Of a DNA stretch of 64,000 bases, positions 24,584 to 33,977 are shown one piece after another (the first letter of the stretch is position 1; every line of letters begins with the position of its first letter). Source of the DNA: Mycolicibacterium frederiksbergense (GTDB lineage: Bacteria; Actinomycetota; Actinomycetes; Mycobacteriales; Mycobacteriaceae); assembly GCF_012223425.1 (NCBI RefSeq), contig NZ_CP038799.1, forward strand, positions 4,138,249 to 4,202,248, given 5' to 3'. Below the pieces are notes generated by a model, which was given only the letters and a program-made list of their open reading frames with translations, was not told where the DNA came from and did not search any database. The position numbers and the translations under genes were made by a program.

Positions 24584-26005
24584 ATGCGTGAATACCTCCA
24601 GTTCTTCATCGACGGTGACTGGGTCGACCCGGAACAGTCCGCCACCCTCGACGTCGACAATCCGCGCACCGAGCAGGTGTCGGGCCGGATCGCCCTCGGG
24701 TCGGCCGCCGATGTGGACAAGGCCGTGCGGGCCGCCCGGGGCGCGTTCCCGGCCTGGTCGGCGACCAGCCGCGAGGATCGCCTGGCCGTGCTGGGTGCCA
24801 TCATGGCCGAATACCAGAAGCGCATGGGAGACCTTGCCGACGCGGTCGGTGAGGAGATGGGCGCCCCGCCCGGGCTGGCCGGCGGCCCCCAGGTCAACCT
24901 GGGTCTTGGTCACCTCGCCGCGGCCATCGAGGCTTTGACCCATTTCGAGTTCGAATCCGATCGCGGGGCCACCCGGGTGATCAAGGAGCCGATCGGGGTG
25001 TGCGGGCTCATCACGCCCTGGAACTGGCCGCTGAACCAGATCGCGGCCAAGGTGTATCCGGCGCTGGCCGCGGGCTGCACCATGGTGCTCAAACCGTCCG
25101 AGGTGGCCCCCTACTCCGGCCAGATCTTCACCGAGATCATCAGCGCCGCAGGCATTCCCGCCGGCGTCTACAACATGGTCTTCGGCGACGGTCCCGGTGT
25201 CGGTGCGGCGATCTCCAGCCACCCGGGTATCGACATGGTGTCGTTCACCGGGTCCACCCGCGCCGGTATCGAGGTCGCCCGCAACGCCGCACCCACCGTC
25301 AAGCGGGTGAGCCAGGAACTCGGCGGCAAGAGCCCGAACATCGTGCTCGACGATGAGGCCTTCGCCAAGGGGGTGGCCGCCGGCGTCTCGGCGATGATGC
25401 TCAACAGCGGCCAGAGCTGTAACGCACCGTCGCGGATGCTGGTGCCCAATTCCCGGATGGACGAGGCGATTGCGATCGCCCGTGAGGTCGGCGCCGCGGT
25501 CACCGTCGGCGATCTGGAGGACAAGACGGCCATCGGGCCGGTCGCTTCCAAGGTGCAGTTCGACAAGATTCAGGGCCTGATCCAGCAGGGTGTCGACGCC
25601 GGCGCCGATCTGGTCGTCGGTGGCACCGGGCGCCCCGAGGGGCTGGACACCGGCTACTACGTGCGGCCCACGGTGTTCGCGAATGTCACCAACGACATGG
25701 TGATTGCCCGCGAGGAGATCTTCGGCCCGGTGCTCTGCATCCTGGGCTACGACGATCTCGATCAGGCCATCGAGATCGCCAACGACACCGATTACGGCCT
25801 GGCCGGCTATGTCTGGGCCGGTGACATCGAGAAGGCCCGCGAGGTCGCCCGCCGGATCCGCGCCGGCTCGGTGGCCATCAACCATGCCTTCGACATCGCG
25901 GCACCGTTCGGCGGGTACAAGTCCAGCGGAAACGGCCGCGAGTGGGGCGATTTCGGCTTCCACGAATACCTGGAAGTCAAGGCCGCCCTCGGATACTCGC
26001 GCTAG
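24584..26005 (+). CDS. NAD(P)-dependent aldehyde dehydrogenase (AldA-like)
   Basis: A 473-residue aldehyde dehydrogenase. Visible motifs: the Rossmann-fold GLITPWNWPLNQIAAKV with catalytic Asn, VSFTGSTRAGIEVA, the general base in SQELGGKSPNIV near residue 244, the nucleophile in NSGQSCNAPSRM near residue 279 and EEIFGPVLCI. It oxidises an aldehyde to the acid in the cytoplasm; the sequence does not fix the substrate. The ATG at 24584 was chosen because AGGAAGG lies 8 nt before it; an ATG 18 nt upstream would put that ribosome-binding site inside the gene. It lies 48 bp after irtB and converges on the sulfatase gene with 4 bp between stop codons. A link to iron uptake is not implied. Confidence 0.9.
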   Translation: MREYLQFFIDGDWVDPEQSATLDVDNPRTEQVSGRIALGSAADVDKAVRAARGAFPAWSATSREDRLAVLGAIMAEYQKRMGDLADAVGEEMGAPPGLAGGPQVNLGLGHLAAAIEALTHFEFESDRGATRVIKEPIGVCGLITPWNWPLNQIAAKVYPALAAGCTMVLKPSEVAPYSGQIFTEIISAAGIPAGVYNMVFGDGPGVGAAISSHPGIDMVSFTGSTRAGIEVARNAAPTVKRVSQELGGKSPNIVLDDEAFAKGVAAGVSAMMLNSGQSCNAPSRMLVPNSRMDEAIAIAREVGAAVTVGDLEDKTAIGPVASKVQFDKIQGLIQQGVDAGADLVVGGTGRPEGLDTGYYVRPTVFANVTNDMVIAREEIFGPVLCILGYDDLDQAIEIANDTDYGLAGYVWAGDIEKAREVARRIRAGSVAINHAFDIAAPFGGYKSSGNGREWGDFGFHEYLEVKAALGYSR

Positions 26006-26009
26006 GCCC

Positions 26010-28367
26010 TCAGTCCCGGGCGAACGCCGTGTCCACCACGGCCCGGGTGTCCGGCTCCGCGGTCTCGGTGGTGAAGTCGAGGACCACCTCGTCGAACGCG
26101 CCACCGGTGAAGGGGAACGGTGAGCGGTAGCGCGCCGATACGGAGTGGGTGACGCTGCGGCCCGCGCAGGTCCGTTGCATGAGATCCAACCCGGTCATGC
26201 GGACCGCGTCCGCCGCGCCCACCACACGGTCATCGATGGTCATCGTGACATCGCCGAGCATGTCGAGGGTGCCCTCGACCGGCCCGGTACGGCGGAAGCT
26301 GACCTCGAATATGTGTCGCCCCACAGTGATCGGTTCGTCGGCCACGACGGTGTGCTCGGCGCCCGCGCTACTGCACACGTACTGCAGGCGGCCGTCGCTG
26401 ATGAAGAGGGACTGGCCGGATGAGCGGTTGCCCTGCGAGAACAGCACCCCTTCGGCGTCGGCGCGCTCGACCGAGACCGGGACCCGCAACCTGAAAGACC
26501 GGCCTCGGACCAGCCCGCGGAACCCGGTGTTGCCTGCGGGTGCGCCGGAATAGAAGGACGCGCTCGAGGGCGTCTCGCCGACCTCGTCGGCGGCCAGCAT
26601 CACGATCTCCATGACGCTCAAGTCGGCCAGCGGATAGGCGTGATGCTCCGACGCCTTCTCGTGCCACAACTGCTTCAGATCGGCAAGTTTGTCCGGCTGT
26701 TCGGCGGCCAGGTCGTGGCACTGGCTGCGGTCGGTGGCGATGCGGAACAGCTCCCAACGGTCCCGGTCGAATGCCGACCAGCCCTTCGGCCCACTCGCGG
26801 TCGGTGGGTGCACGGTGCCGGCGAACCAGCCGTCGTGCCAGATGCCGCGAGTGCCCAGCATGGTGTAAAACTGGGTGTGCTTTCCCGTCTCTGCGTCCGG
26901 GTCATCCAGTGCCGCAGCGAAACTCGTTCCCTCCAGTGGGGTTTGGGCAATTCCGCGGGCGGTCTGCACCTCACCGAGGCCGAGCAGCTCGTACACCGTC
27001 GGCGTGACATCGCTGACATGCACGTATTGCTCACGCACCACACCACGCGCCGACAGCCCGGCCGGCCACGAGACCACGCAGGGATCAGCGATACCGCCCT
27101 CGTGTGAGGCATAGCGTTTGTACATCTTGTAGGGCGTGTTGAACGCCATCGCCCAGCCGTTCGAGTAGTTCATCTGCGTTGCCGGGCCGCCGAGCTCGTC
27201 GAACATCCGCAGGCCGTTGCGGGTGGTGTCGCCGCCACCGAACATCGGCAGAACCTCATCGAGCGCGCCGTTCGGCCCGCCCTCACCGCTGGCGCCGTTG
27301 TCGGACATGATCACGACGATGGTGTTGTCGAGCTGACCGGTGGCTTCCAGATAATCCACCACGCGACCGATCTGCGCGTCGGTGTAGGAGAGGAATCCGG
27401 CGAACACCTCGGCCATCCGGCACGACACCCGCCGGTCGTCCTCGGACAATGAGTCCCAGGGCCGGACGTTCTCGTCCTGCGGCCACGGCAACCCATCCGG
27501 GCTGACCGCGTCGGCGTACGGATTCATCGGGGACAGTTCGGTGTCCGCCGGGAGCAGACCGAGTTCCTGCTGCCTGGCCAGCACGATCTCCCGATAGCGT
27601 TCGTAGCCCATATCGAAGCGCCCCCGGTACCTGTCGGCCCACTCGGGGGCGACCTGATGCGGCGAGTGGCCCGCACCGGGGCACAGGTACATGAACCACG
27701 GTTTGTCGGGTGCGATCCCACGGTGGTCGCGCAGGAAGCCGATGGCGTTGTCCGCGAGATCTTTTGACAGATGGTAACCCTGCTCGGGGGTGGCGGGTGG
27801 GTCGATGAGCTCATTGTCGCGAACCAGGCTGGGGTACCACTGGTCGGTCATCCCGTCGAGAAAACCGTAGAAACGGTCGAATCCGCGGCCCAGCGGCCAG
27901 TAGCGCCGTGACCCCGCGGCGTGGCAGTCCTCAAGCGGTGCCAGGTGCCACTTTCCGACGGCGTAGGTGGACCAGCCGCGTTCGCCGAGAACCTCGGACA
28001 CCAGCGCGGATTCGGCCGGGATGCGGCCGTGGTGTCCGGGATAGCCGCGGGCCATGTTGAGCACCGAGGCCACCCCGACGCTCGTCGGGTTGCGGCCGGT
28101 CAGCAGGGCCGCCCGGGTGGGTGAACACAACGCGGTGGTGTGGAACTGGGTTAACCGGACACCGCGATCGGCGATCCGGTTGATGTTGGGCATCTCGACC
28201 AGTCCGCCATAGCAATCCCAGGTGGCGATGCCGATGTCGTCCCACAGCAGATACAGCACATTGGGCGCTCCCGGAGGCGCGGTGGCGCCGCGGTACGGCG
28301 CCCAGTCGGGAGTGGATTCCCTGATGTCGATCGACACGCTGCCCTGAAAGCCCACGGATTCCACCAT
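26010..28367 (-). CDS. Type I sulfatase (arylsulfatase AtsA/AtsD-like)
   Basis: A 785-residue sulfatase close in length to the 787-residue mycobacterial AtsA and AtsD enzymes. The signature ALCSPTRAALLTGRNP near residues 80-95 contains the Cys converted to formylglycine (C-x-P-x-R). Metal and substrate residues include LLWDDIG near the N-terminus, YAVGKWHL and VIMSDNGASGEGG. A beta-rich C-terminal domain follows from about residue 620. No signal peptide is visible, so it is probably cytoplasmic, and no formylglycine-generating enzyme lies nearby. The ATG at 28367 has a GGGAGC site and begins 8 nt after the stop of the oxidase gene, so it is probably cotranscribed with that gene and tap. It hydrolyses sulfate esters; the natural substrate is unknown. 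Confidence 0.9.
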   Translation of the reverse strand: MVESVGFQGSVSIDIRESTPDWAPYRGATAPPGAPNVLYLLWDDIGIATWDCYGGLVEMPNINRIADRGVRLTQFHTTALCSPTRAALLTGRNPTSVGVASVLNMARGYPGHHGRIPAESALVSEVLGERGWSTYAVGKWHLAPLEDCHAAGSRRYWPLGRGFDRFYGFLDGMTDQWYPSLVRDNELIDPPATPEQGYHLSKDLADNAIGFLRDHRGIAPDKPWFMYLCPGAGHSPHQVAPEWADRYRGRFDMGYERYREIVLARQQELGLLPADTELSPMNPYADAVSPDGLPWPQDENVRPWDSLSEDDRRVSCRMAEVFAGFLSYTDAQIGRVVDYLEATGQLDNTIVVIMSDNGASGEGGPNGALDEVLPMFGGGDTTRNGLRMFDELGGPATQMNYSNGWAMAFNTPYKMYKRYASHEGGIADPCVVSWPAGLSARGVVREQYVHVSDVTPTVYELLGLGEVQTARGIAQTPLEGTSFAAALDDPDAETGKHTQFYTMLGTRGIWHDGWFAGTVHPPTASGPKGWSAFDRDRWELFRIATDRSQCHDLAAEQPDKLADLKQLWHEKASEHHAYPLADLSVMEIVMLAADEVGETPSSASFYSGAPAGNTGFRGLVRGRSFRLRVPVSVERADAEGVLFSQGNRSSGQSLFISDGRLQYVCSSAGAEHTVVADEPITVGRHIFEVSFRRTGPVEGTLDMLGDVTMTIDDRVVGAADAVRMTGLDLMQRTCAGRSVTHSVSARYRSPFPFTGGAFDEVVLDFTTETAEPDTRAVVDTAFARD

Positions 28368-28375
28368 GCTCCCGT

Positions 28376-29740
28376 CTAGATCGCCGCCCCCGGGTTCAGT
28401 ATGCCCGCCGGGTCGAGTGCGGTCTTGATCTTGCGGTTCAGTTCCATCGCTTCGGGGCCCAGATAACCTGCCAGCCAAGGCTTCTTGAGCCGTCCGACAC
28501 CATGCTCGCCGGTGATGGTGCCGCCCAATGACACCGCCAGATCCATGATCTCGCCGAACGCGACATCCGCGCGGCGCGCCATATCGACGTCGGCGGGATC
28601 GAAGACGATCAACGGGTGGGTGTTGCCGTCACCGGCATGGGCGATCACCGAGATCAGCAGATCATGATGCGCGGCGATCTTCTCGATCCCGGCCACCAGC
28701 GCGGCCAGTGCCGGCAGCGGCACCCCGACATCCTCCAGCAACAGTGACCCCTTGGCCTCGACCGCGGGAATGGCGTAGCGGCGCGCCACCACGAACGCCT
28801 CGCCCTCGGCTGGGTCGGAGGTCGAGAACACCTCCGTGGCACCGGCTTCGGTGAACACAGCCGCCATGAACTCGGCGTCCTCGGCTCCGGCGGGCCCGCG
28901 GTCGTCGGAGGCCGCGACCATCATGGCGGCCGCGCTGCGGTCCAGGCCCATCTTCAGTTTGTCCTCGACGGCGTTGATGGCCACCGAGTCCATGAACTCC
29001 AGCATGGACGGCCGGATACGCCCGGTGATGGTGACGACGGCATCGGCGGCGGCCTGCACCGAGTCGAACGTGGCGACCACGGTGCACGGTGTGTGCTGCG
29101 GGGGCAACAGCCGCAGTGTCACCTCGGTGATCACCCCGAGGGTGCCCTCGCTGCCGACGAACAACTTCGTCAGGCTCAGCCCCGCAACATCTTTGAGCCG
29201 CGGCCCGCCCAGACGTACGGCGGTGCCATCGGCCAGCACCACCTGCAGGCCCAGTACGTAATCGGTGGTGACGCCGTACTTGACGCAGCACAGCCCGCCG
29301 GCATTGGTGGCGATGTTGCCGCCGATGCTGCAGATCTCGAAGGACGACGGATCCGGTGGGTACCACAGGCCGTATTCGGCGACCGCCGCCTTGACCTCGG
29401 CGTTGAGCAGACCCGGCTGAGCAACGGCGGTGCGGGTCGCCGGGTCGACGGCGATATCGCGCATCCGTTCGGTCGACAGCATGATCGCGCCGTCCAGGGC
29501 GGTCGCGCCGCCGGAAAGACCGGTGCCCGCCCCTCGCGGCACCACGGCGATCCCGTTGGCGGTGGCCCAGCGCAGCACGGTCTGCACCTCCTCGGTGCGC
29601 CGGGGACGCACCACGGCCAGCGCGGTACCGGCGTCGGGGTCGGCGGCGCGGTCGTGGCGGTAGGACGCGACGATATCGGGGTCGGTGACGACGCTGCCCT
29701 CGGGGAGAGCGGCCACGAGGTCTTGCAGCGCGGAACTCAC
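28376..29740 (-). CDS. FAD-linked oxidase, glycolate oxidase subunit GlcD type (Rv1257c-like)
   Basis: A 454-residue VAO-family flavoprotein in the Rv1257c position. The FAD domain shows VVPRGAGTGLSGGATALDG and ICSIGGNIATNAGGLCCVKYG; VGSEGTLGVITEVTLRL follows. The C-terminal domain has IAHAGDGNTHPLIVFD and GTITGEHGVGRLKKPWL, the metal and substrate ligands of 2-hydroxyacid dehydrogenases. It should oxidise a D-2-hydroxyacid such as glycolate or D-lactate. The start is GTG 29740, 10 nt after the tap stop, and the sulfatase follows 8 nt later, suggesting an operon tap-glcD-sulfatase. A second, differently related flavoprotein of this superfamily is encoded at 8006-9376. Confidence 0.88.
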   Translation of the reverse strand: MSSALQDLVAALPEGSVVTDPDIVASYRHDRAADPDAGTALAVVRPRRTEEVQTVLRWATANGIAVVPRGAGTGLSGGATALDGAIMLSTERMRDIAVDPATRTAVAQPGLLNAEVKAAVAEYGLWYPPDPSSFEICSIGGNIATNAGGLCCVKYGVTTDYVLGLQVVLADGTAVRLGGPRLKDVAGLSLTKLFVGSEGTLGVITEVTLRLLPPQHTPCTVVATFDSVQAAADAVVTITGRIRPSMLEFMDSVAINAVEDKLKMGLDRSAAAMMVAASDDRGPAGAEDAEFMAAVFTEAGATEVFSTSDPAEGEAFVVARRYAIPAVEAKGSLLLEDVGVPLPALAALVAGIEKIAAHHDLLISVIAHAGDGNTHPLIVFDPADVDMARRADVAFGEIMDLAVSLGGTITGEHGVGRLKKPWLAGYLGPEAMELNRKIKTALDPAGILNPGAAI

Positions 29741-29750
29741 GGCCGCCAGT

Positions 29751-30980
29751 CTAGGGCTGACGGTCCCGGTCGAGGTCGCGCAGCGAAGGTAGCCCGATGG
29801 CCACCACGCCGAGCAGCAGCATCGGCAGCGACAACGCCAGGAACGTCGTCTGCAACCCCGCCGCGTCGGCGAGTGGACCGGCGAGTAACAGCCCGAGCGG
29901 GCCGGCCGCGTAGGCCAGCGAGCCCATCACGCCGACCACCCGGCCGCGCAGGTGTGGCGGGGCGTTGGTCTGCATGACGTAGTTGTAGATCGGCTGGATC
30001 GGCCCGTAGACGAAACCGACCACCGCGGACAGCGAGAGGATCACCGGCAGCGGCGGCAGGAACGCGATGATCGTCATCGCGACACCGAGGGTGATGACCG
30101 CGATCAGCATGGTGATGCGGCGTTTGACGAACTTGGCCAGCACCGCATAGCTGAGGGCACCGATCAGACCACCGATGGACAGCGCCATCAGCACCCAGCC
30201 CAGCTGGGCCGGCTCGTTGCGGTCGGTGAAGTACTTGGGGAACAACACCGCTTCCATCGGCATGTAGAGGCCGGTGGCCGCGAGGTCGATGAAGGCCAGG
30301 GTGCGCAGCACCTTGATGTTCCACACGAACTTCAGGCCCTCGACGACACCGGCCCACACCCGGTCGGGCAGTTCGCTGCGGTCCGGCTTCCCGGCGCCTT
30401 CGAGCTTCAGCACCGAGATGGCCACGATGGAACAGCCGAAGGCGGCCGCGGTCACCCACATGGTCTCGATACCGCCGAGGGTGGCGATGAGCATGCCGCC
30501 GATACCGGGGCCGACGATATAGGCCAGGTTGAAGACCGCCTCGTAGACGCTGTTGGCGTGATCCAACGTCCAGCCGGCGCGTTTCGCCGCCTCGGGCAGC
30601 ATGGTTTCCCGGGCTGTCATGCCGGCCGGATCGAACGCCGCACCCAGCGCCGCCAGTCCGGCCAGCACCGCGACATTGATGGCGTCGACCCCGAAGATCA
30701 ACGCCACCACCGGGACGGCGGCCACCGACAGCGCCGACAGCAGATCGGAGATCATCGAGATCCGGCGGCGGCCGATGTAGTCCACCGCGGCACCGGCGAT
30801 CACCGTGGACGCCAGCAGCGGCAGGGTGCCCGCCATCGCCACGATGGACGCCTCGACGGCTGAACCGTTGCGCTGCAGCACCAGCCATGGGAACGCGATC
30901 ATCGAGATACCGTTGCCGGCGCCGGCCATGAGGGCGGCGAACAGGATCAGGAACGCCGGACCGCGGCTGCGAGTGTTCAT
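29751..30980 (-). CDS. tap: Multidrug MFS efflux pump Tap (Rv1258c-like)
   Basis: A 409-residue 12-helix MFS transporter of the Tap group, which in mycobacteria exports tetracycline, aminoglycosides and other drugs by proton antiport. Recognisable segments: MIAFPWLVLQRNGSAVEASI in helix 1, the loop motif AAVDYIGRRRISMI, NSVYEAVFNLAYIVGPGIGG and PPHLRGRVVGVMGSLAYAAG. It keeps the M. tuberculosis position, followed by the GlcD-like oxidase and divergent from udgB. In M. tuberculosis tap responds to WhiB7; I see no clear WhiB7 motif in the about 77-bp divergent region, which is short but otherwise AT-enriched. Confidence 0.9.
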   Translation of the reverse strand: MNTRSRGPAFLILFAALMAGAGNGISMIAFPWLVLQRNGSAVEASIVAMAGTLPLLASTVIAGAAVDYIGRRRISMISDLLSALSVAAVPVVALIFGVDAINVAVLAGLAALGAAFDPAGMTARETMLPEAAKRAGWTLDHANSVYEAVFNLAYIVGPGIGGMLIATLGGIETMWVTAAAFGCSIVAISVLKLEGAGKPDRSELPDRVWAGVVEGLKFVWNIKVLRTLAFIDLAATGLYMPMEAVLFPKYFTDRNEPAQLGWVLMALSIGGLIGALSYAVLAKFVKRRITMLIAVITLGVAMTIIAFLPPLPVILSLSAVVGFVYGPIQPIYNYVMQTNAPPHLRGRVVGVMGSLAYAAGPLGLLLAGPLADAAGLQTTFLALSLPMLLLGVVAIGLPSLRDLDRDRQP

Positions 30981-31057
30981 CTTCTATCGCGGCGAATCTA
31001 GCAGCGGGATCGCCCGCCCGGCCATCGAATTTCTCGCCACGGGTGCAGGATGGACGG

Positions 31058-31909
31058 GTGCCTGTGGGACAGCCGGGGGAGCGCGGGCTCCCGCATCCGC
31101 GGACCGGACGGCGATTCCCGTCACCGGTGCCGCCCGGTTCGGGTTGGCCCGGCGATCCCGCCCGTCCGGACACCCCGGTGGCCCAGGATGCGGCCGGGGT
31201 GGCCGACCTGGCGGCCCGGCTGGGCACCGTCGCCGAGTTGGACGCCGAGAGCAGCGTGTGCCGGGCCTGCCCGCGGCTGGTCGACTGGCGCGAGGAGGTG
31301 GCGGTCACCAAACGACGGGCGTTCGCCGAGGAGCCGTACTGGGGGCGTCCGGTGCCCGGGTGGGGAGCCCGCCGGCCGAAGGTGCTGATCGTCGGGCTGG
31401 CGCCGGCCGCGCACGGCGCCAACCGCACCGGCCGGGTGTTCACCGGGGACCGGTCCGGGGATCAGTTGTTCGCATCGCTGCACCGGGCCGGTCTGGTGAA
31501 CTCGCCGCTGAGCGTGGATGCCGCGGACGGATTGCGCGCCAACGGGGTTCGGATCGTGGCGCCGGTCCGGTGCGCCCCGCCGGCGAACAAGCCGACCCCG
31601 GCCGAGCGGGCCACCTGCGCGCCCTGGCTGCAGGCCGAATGGCAGCTGGTGTCCCCGCACGTACGGGTCGTGGTGGCCCTCGGCGGGTTCGCCTGGCAGG
31701 TGGTGCTCGGCATGCTGGCCGATCAGCTTGCCGGGCAACCGAAGCCGGTGTTCGGGCATGCGGTGCAGTACCCGTTGGCCTCGGGGACGACCCTGCTGGG
31801 CTGCTATCACCCCAGTCAGCAGAACATGTTCACCGGCCGGCTCACTCCGGCGATGCTCGACGATGTGTTCACCCTCGCCGCGGGACTTGCGCACATCCAC
31901 CGGCGGTGA
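31058..31909 (+). CDS. udgB: Type 5 uracil-DNA glycosylase UdgB (Fe-S enzyme)
   Basis: A protein of about 283 residues in the Rv1259 position. The motif GLAPAAHGANRTGRVFTGD is the family 5 active-site signature, and CYHPSQQNMF is the second catalytic loop. Cysteines in SSVCRACPRLV and in RCAPPANKPT plus ERATCAPW are placed to bind a 4Fe-4S cluster. The enzyme removes uracil, and also hypoxanthine or ethenocytosine, from DNA, which matters in a GC-rich genome prone to cytosine deamination. The start is uncertain among several GTG codons (31043, 31058, 31064); 31058 gives an N-terminus similar to relatives and has AGGATGG upstream. A second DNA glycosylase of another family lies at 33978. Confidence 0.9.
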   Translation: MPVGQPGERGLPHPRTGRRFPSPVPPGSGWPGDPARPDTPVAQDAAGVADLAARLGTVAELDAESSVCRACPRLVDWREEVAVTKRRAFAEEPYWGRPVPGWGARRPKVLIVGLAPAAHGANRTGRVFTGDRSGDQLFASLHRAGLVNSPLSVDAADGLRANGVRIVAPVRCAPPANKPTPAERATCAPWLQAEWQLVSPHVRVVVALGGFAWQVVLGMLADQLAGQPKPVFGHAVQYPLASGTTLLGCYHPSQQNMFTGRLTPAMLDDVFTLAAGLAHIHRR

Positions 31910-31977
31910 GCGCCGGTATGTGTGCGCGAATCGACGGGCCGGGGAACGAACCGGCGGGGGCCGGCGTTACACGGATA

Positions 31978-33030
31978 ATGCGTCTTTCCGTTCTCGACCT
32001 CGTCCCGGTCCGCAGCGATCAGAGCACCTCCGATGCGCTGGCGGCGACGGTGCGACTGGCTCAGACCGCCGACCACCTCGGATACACCCGCTACTGGGTG
32101 GCCGAGCACCACAACATGGCCTCGGTCGCCGCCACCAGCCCGCCGGTGGTGCTGGCCTATCTGGCCGCTCAGACCGCCCAGATCCGGCTGGGTTCGGGCG
32201 GGGTGATGCTGCCCAACCATGCGCCGCTGGCCGTCGCCGAGCAGTTCGCCCTGCTGGAGGCCGCCGCCCCCGGCCGTATCGACCTGGGCATCGGCCGGGC
32301 GCCGGGGTCGGATCCGGTGACGTCGATGGCGCTGCGCGGTGCGCGCGCCCAGAACGACGAGGACATCGAGCGTTTCCCGGAGTACCTGGACCATGTCGCG
32401 GCGCTGATGAGCACCCGCGGCGCCAGGGTCGAACTGTCCCGGGGCATGCTGGCCCAGCAGGAATATGTCCTCAAGGCCACCCCGGCCGCGCTCGGTGAGC
32501 CCCGGCTGTGGCTGCTGGGGTCCTCGATGTACTCCGCGCACCTGGCGGCGGCCAAGGGCCTGCCCTACGTGTTCGCCAACCACTTCTCCGGGCAGGGCAC
32601 CGCCGAGGCGCTGGCCGCCTACCGTGCCGAATTCCGGCCCAGCGAGCTGCTGGCCGAACCCAGCACGTTCATGACGATCAACGCCTCGGTGGCCGATACC
32701 CGCGATGAGGCGCTGCGACTGTTGTTGCCCAACCTGCAGATGATGGCCCGACTACGGACCGGGCGCACCCTGGGCCCGCTCGATATCGTCGAGGACGCCG
32801 AAGCGGCGCAGCTCTCCGCGCAGGAACAACTGATCGTCGACTCGGGGCTGGCCCGCACCGTGGTCGGTGATCCGGCCGAGGCGGCCGAGGCGATCCGTTC
32901 GGTGGCAGCACAGTTCGATGTCGACGAGGTGATGGTCGCACCCGTCGCCTCGGCGTTCCGGGGCACCGATGCGCGTACCGCGCCGGGCCGTGAGCTGACG
33001 CTGGAACTGCTCGCCAAGGAACTTCTCTAG
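31978..33030 (+). CDS. Luciferase-like monooxygenase family oxidoreductase (LuxA-like group, MsnO8 type)
   Basis: A 350-residue TIM-barrel flavin oxidoreductase. The N-terminus LSVLDLVPVRSDQSTSDAL, then YTRYWVAEHHNMASVAATSPP and RIDLGIGRAPGSDP, identify the subgroup annotated as MsnO8-family LLM oxidoreductases; the flavin may be FMN or F420. No substrate can be named. The ATG at 31978 lies in GGATAATG without a strong ribosome-binding site. In-frame translation extends far upstream, but that part is the antisense of tap and is not coding. The stop overlaps the opposing Ddn-like gene by 4 bp (CTAG). It sits where M. tuberculosis has the oxidoreductase gene Rv1260, but I cannot claim orthology. 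Confidence 0.85.
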   Translation: MRLSVLDLVPVRSDQSTSDALAATVRLAQTADHLGYTRYWVAEHHNMASVAATSPPVVLAYLAAQTAQIRLGSGGVMLPNHAPLAVAEQFALLEAAAPGRIDLGIGRAPGSDPVTSMALRGARAQNDEDIERFPEYLDHVAALMSTRGARVELSRGMLAQQEYVLKATPAALGEPRLWLLGSSMYSAHLAAAKGLPYVFANHFSGQGTAEALAAYRAEFRPSELLAEPSTFMTINASVADTRDEALRLLLPNLQMMARLRTGRTLGPLDIVEDAEAAQLSAQEQLIVDSGLARTVVGDPAEAAEAIRSVAAQFDVDEVMVAPVASAFRGTDARTAPGRELTLELLAKELL

Positions 33031-33476
33031 GGCGAGAGCACGACCACCGGAATCGGCCGGCTGGTCCGCTTCTGATAGCCGATGTAGCGGTCCTTGTTGC
33101 CGCGCATGTCGTTGACGATCCGCCACAGGCGGGCAAAGTCGGGATCGTCGGGAAACACCGCCCGGGCGGTCACCGGAAACCTCTTGGGGCCGACGTTGAT
33201 CTCGACCTGCGGGTTGGCCTTGAGATTGTGGTACCAGCCCGGCGCCTTGGGTTCACCACCCTTGGAGGCCACCACCAGGTAGTCGGCGCCGTCGCGGGCG
33301 TAGGTCAGCGAGTTGGCGCGTTCCAGCCCGGTCTTGGCGCCCACGGTGTGCAGGATGAGCGCCGACGGACCGAAGGGGATGGTGTGCCCGATCCGCCCGT
33401 CGGTCGCCTTGTAGAGCTTGTCGTGCAACAACAGCATTGGGAGGCCGAGATAACGCTCCCACGGAGGCATACCCAT
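33027..33476 (-). CDS. Deazaflavin (F420)-dependent nitroreductase family protein (Ddn-like, Rv1261c-like)
   Basis: A 149-residue split-beta-barrel protein of the DDN/DUF385 family. Typical segments: LILHTVGAKTGLERANSLTYARDG, then DYLVVASKGGEPKAPGWYHNL and VEINVGPKRFPVTARAV. Characterised members reduce quinones or nitro compounds with reduced F420, and some only bind lipids or cofactor. It keeps the Rv1261c position, 5 nt after the HIT gene stop (TGAGCTCATG), so the two are probably cotranscribed. The ATG at 33476 has AGGATT 8 nt upstream; an ATG two codons later is the alternative. Confidence 0.88.
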   Translation of the reverse strand: MGMPPWERYLGLPMLLLHDKLYKATDGRIGHTIPFGPSALILHTVGAKTGLERANSLTYARDGADYLVVASKGGEPKAPGWYHNLKANPQVEINVGPKRFPVTARAVFPDDPDFARLWRIVNDMRGNKDRYIGYQKRTSRPIPVVVLSP

Positions 33477-33480
33477 GAGC

Positions 33481-33918
33481 TCAATCCTGCGCGGCTTCGT
33501 CGAGTTGCGCCAGTGCCGCCCGGAGCAGCCGTCCGGACTCCTCCCGATCGCTGTCGCGGCGCAGCAGCATGCCCTTCGCGAAGGACAGCTTGTCGCCGTT
33601 GTGCCGGGGCACGACGTGCAGGTGGAGGTGGAACACGCTCTGAAACGCCGCCTTGCCGTCGTTGATGGCGATGTTGTTGCCGTCGGCGTGCAGGCCCGAC
33701 ACCCGGGCGGCCTGCGCGATGCGCTGCCCGAGCACGGCCATCGCCGCGAGGGTCGCAGGCGGGGTGTCGGTCAGATCCACCGTGTGTTTCTTGGGGATCA
33801 CCAGGGTGTGCCCGCGGGTGAACGGCCGGATATCGAGGATCGCGAGCAGGTCCTCGTCCTCGTGGATGCGGATGGCGGGAGCATCGCCGGCAACGATGGC
33901 GCAGAACACGCAGGACAT
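33481..33918 (-). CDS. HIT-family nucleotide hydrolase/transferase (Rv1262c-like)
   Basis: A 145-residue histidine-triad protein in the Rv1262c position. The N-terminus CVFCAIVAGDAPAIRIHED contains the zinc-type Cys pair seen in many HIT proteins, RPFTRGHTLVIPKKHTVDL follows, and the catalytic triad is in FHLHLHVVPRHNGD. Members hydrolyse nucleoside phosphoramidates or dinucleoside polyphosphates. It ends 5 nt before the Ddn-like gene. In-frame sequence upstream of 33918 is the antisense of the neighbouring glycosylase and was not used. Confidence 0.92.
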   Translation of the reverse strand: MSCVFCAIVAGDAPAIRIHEDEDLLAILDIRPFTRGHTLVIPKKHTVDLTDTPPATLAAMAVLGQRIAQAARVSGLHADGNNIAINDGKAAFQSVFHLHLHVVPRHNGDKLSFAKGMLLRRDSDREESGRLLRAALAQLDEAAQD

Positions 33919-33977
33919 GCCGTCACCGTAGCCGGTGGGCGCCGAACCTCGATGGGCTGCGTGCGGCCAGGGCTGAT

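Noticed and set aside
23087..26104. A 1,005-codon minus-strand frame opposite irtB and the aldehyde dehydrogenase gene
   Set aside because: Spans two unrelated real genes and their gap; composition is that of an antisense frame.
30805..31977. An in-frame upstream extension of the luciferase-like gene through udgB and into tap
   Set aside because: The extension translates antisense tap and out-of-frame udgB; the family N-terminus begins at 31978.
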